DNA of 64,000 nucleotides, taken from assembly GCF_000168295.1 (NCBI RefSeq), contig NZ_AAQJ02000001.1, positions 206,001 through 270,000 of the forward strand, read 5' to 3'. Below the pieces are notes generated by a model. That model was not told the origin of the DNA, did no database searches, and saw only the letters and a list, made by a program, of their open reading frames with translations. The stretch is from Rickettsiella grylli (GTDB lineage Bacteria > Pseudomonadota > Gammaproteobacteria > Diplorickettsiales > Diplorickettsiaceae). Shown piece by piece: positions 63,366 through 64,000 of this stretch; positions within the stretch are counted from its first letter, which is position 1; every line of letters begins with the position of its first letter. The translations under genes were made by a program, and so were the position numbers.

Positions 63366-63565
63366 AGTATGTTTTCTTTCATAAAAGGAGTATAAAAAAA
63401 TTGGATGTGTATTAAGTTTTAATTGGAATATTAATAGTAAGAATGAGTATCAAGAGTTTAGAGCGTGTTAAAAATCATTTTACAAATAGGTCATCTAAGC
63501 ATAGAGATAAGTTGTGCTCCTCGTGTCGTATTAAAAAATATGATGCGATAAAAAATTCAGAAATC

Positions 63566-63600
63566 AAAAAATAGCATTAATACCAGTAATGCCTATTTTA
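63566..63600 (-). terminator. Rho-independent terminator downstream of trxA
   Basis: On the minus strand AAAATAGGCATTA pairs with TAATGCTATTTT (one bulged base) around a 7-nt loop, ending in a T-run. It lies 37 bp after the trxA stop and separates trxA from rho. The remaining bases to 63366 show no other feature and should contain the rho promoter and leader. Confidence 0.75.
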
Positions 63601-63636
63601 AGATTCATTTTTATCTAGAAAAATAGTCGCATTAAA

Positions 63637-63990
63637 TTAAGTAGAAGTACCTGGGTTCGTTAGGTGTTTCTCTAAAAATGATTCTAACTGTGATTCTAAT
63701 AAGGCACCCACTTTTGTTTCTACGGCTTTTCCATCTTTAAAAAGAATTAATGTAGGAATGCCACGCACCCCGTATTTTGCCGGTGTTTTAGGGTTTTCGT
63801 CAACATTTAATTTTCCAATCTTTATTTTCCCACGATATTTTTCAGAAAGTTTATCTAAAATAGGTGAAATGGCTTTGCAGGGGCCACACCATTCTGCCCA
63901 AAAATCAACGAGTATCGGTGTTGCGTTAAATTGTAATACTTCTGATTCAAAAGACGCATCATTCAGCGTCACGATAGATGAATTATTCAT
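63637..63990 (-). CDS. trxA: Thioredoxin 1
   Basis: The product is 117 residues. The active site WAEWCGPCKAI has Cys35 and Cys38, and GVRGIPTLILFKDGK contains the cis-Pro. It is the general cytoplasmic disulfide reductant. A C-terminal tail NPGTST extends slightly beyond E. coli TrxA. The ATG is 10 bp from the window end, so its promoter is outside. Confidence 0.97.
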   Translation of the reverse strand: MNNSSIVTLNDASFESEVLQFNATPILVDFWAEWCGPCKAISPILDKLSEKYRGKIKIGKLNVDENPKTPAKYGVRGIPTLILFKDGKAVETKVGALLESQLESFLEKHLTNPGTST

Positions 63991-64000
63991 GGTAGTAACC

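Noticed and set aside
1..64000. CRISPR array
   Set aside because: No series of regularly spaced identical repeats was seen; the only repeats are IS-derived or short tandem pairs.

Overview
The window looks like a chromosomal segment of an AT-rich gammaproteobacterium, most likely a member of the Legionellales (Legionella, Coxiella or Rickettsiella type). The evidence is a gammaproteobacterial OxyR with Cys199 and Cys208, an LbtU-type porin, the dapB-rsmG and trxA-rho neighbourhoods, an aa3 oxidase operon, and lone coiled-coil or membrane proteins of the kind that include secreted effectors in host-associated lineages. The family assignment is inference.

Layout. (1) Positions 1-5,090 are a graveyard of mobile DNA: the end of an unknown protein, the C-terminal remnant of a tyrosine integrase facing the 3' end of an intact tRNA-Arg(UCG), a VirB11 (type IV secretion ATPase) remnant, a frameshifted Rpn-family nuclease gene, a decayed IS3-family element and the 3' end of a group II intron. 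(2) Positions 5,097-19,752 hold an eleven-gene cluster that reads as a small-molecule pathway without NRPS or PKS genes. It comprises a PhyH-type Fe(II)/2-oxoglutarate dioxygenase, an aldo-keto reductase, an AsnB-type amidotransferase, a cupin, an ACC-deaminase/D-cysteine-desulfhydrase-like PLP enzyme, a methyltransferase, a NodU/CmcH-type carbamoyltransferase, an unrecognised 459-468 aa protein, an SHMT-like PLP enzyme, a methionyl-tRNA-formyltransferase-like enzyme and an MFS transporter. Seven of them form a tight minus-strand operon. An IS256-family element with a clean 8-bp target duplication has replaced the last residues of the formyltransferase. (3) Positions 19,753-20,780 are a second scar: a 3' fragment of tRNA-Phe, a 557-bp direct repeat of the same decayed IS3 element and another transposase scrap. 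The cluster is therefore bracketed by directly repeated IS copies that share the same nonsense mutation.

(4) From 20,779 onwards the content is mostly housekeeping: an unknown membrane protein, rsmG, dapB, pepN, an EamA transporter, a NodT-MFP-RND efflux operon followed by an LbtU-like porin, a secreted PLD-type nuclease, gmk-yicC divergent from rph, an amino-acid permease, a rearranged division and cell-wall cluster (mnmA-murD-ftsW-FkbM methyltransferase-murC-murB, with no murG between ftsW and murC), sco and ctaB, an unknown coiled-coil protein, and a full cytochrome aa3 operon running from a tetrahaem cytochrome c through coxB, coxA, ctaG, coxC, surf1 and a CxxxC protein to ctaA. The right end has a Sua5/TsaC protein, a small DUF5993-like protein with a DsbB-like protein, oxyR, rho and trxA.

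The most interesting candidate for an undescribed system is the 5.1-19.8 kb cluster. The enzymes suggest an amino-acid-derived product that is built by an SHMT-like aldolase, then hydroxylated, amidated, carbamoylated, formylated, methylated and exported. The combination is visible in the sequence; the product is not.
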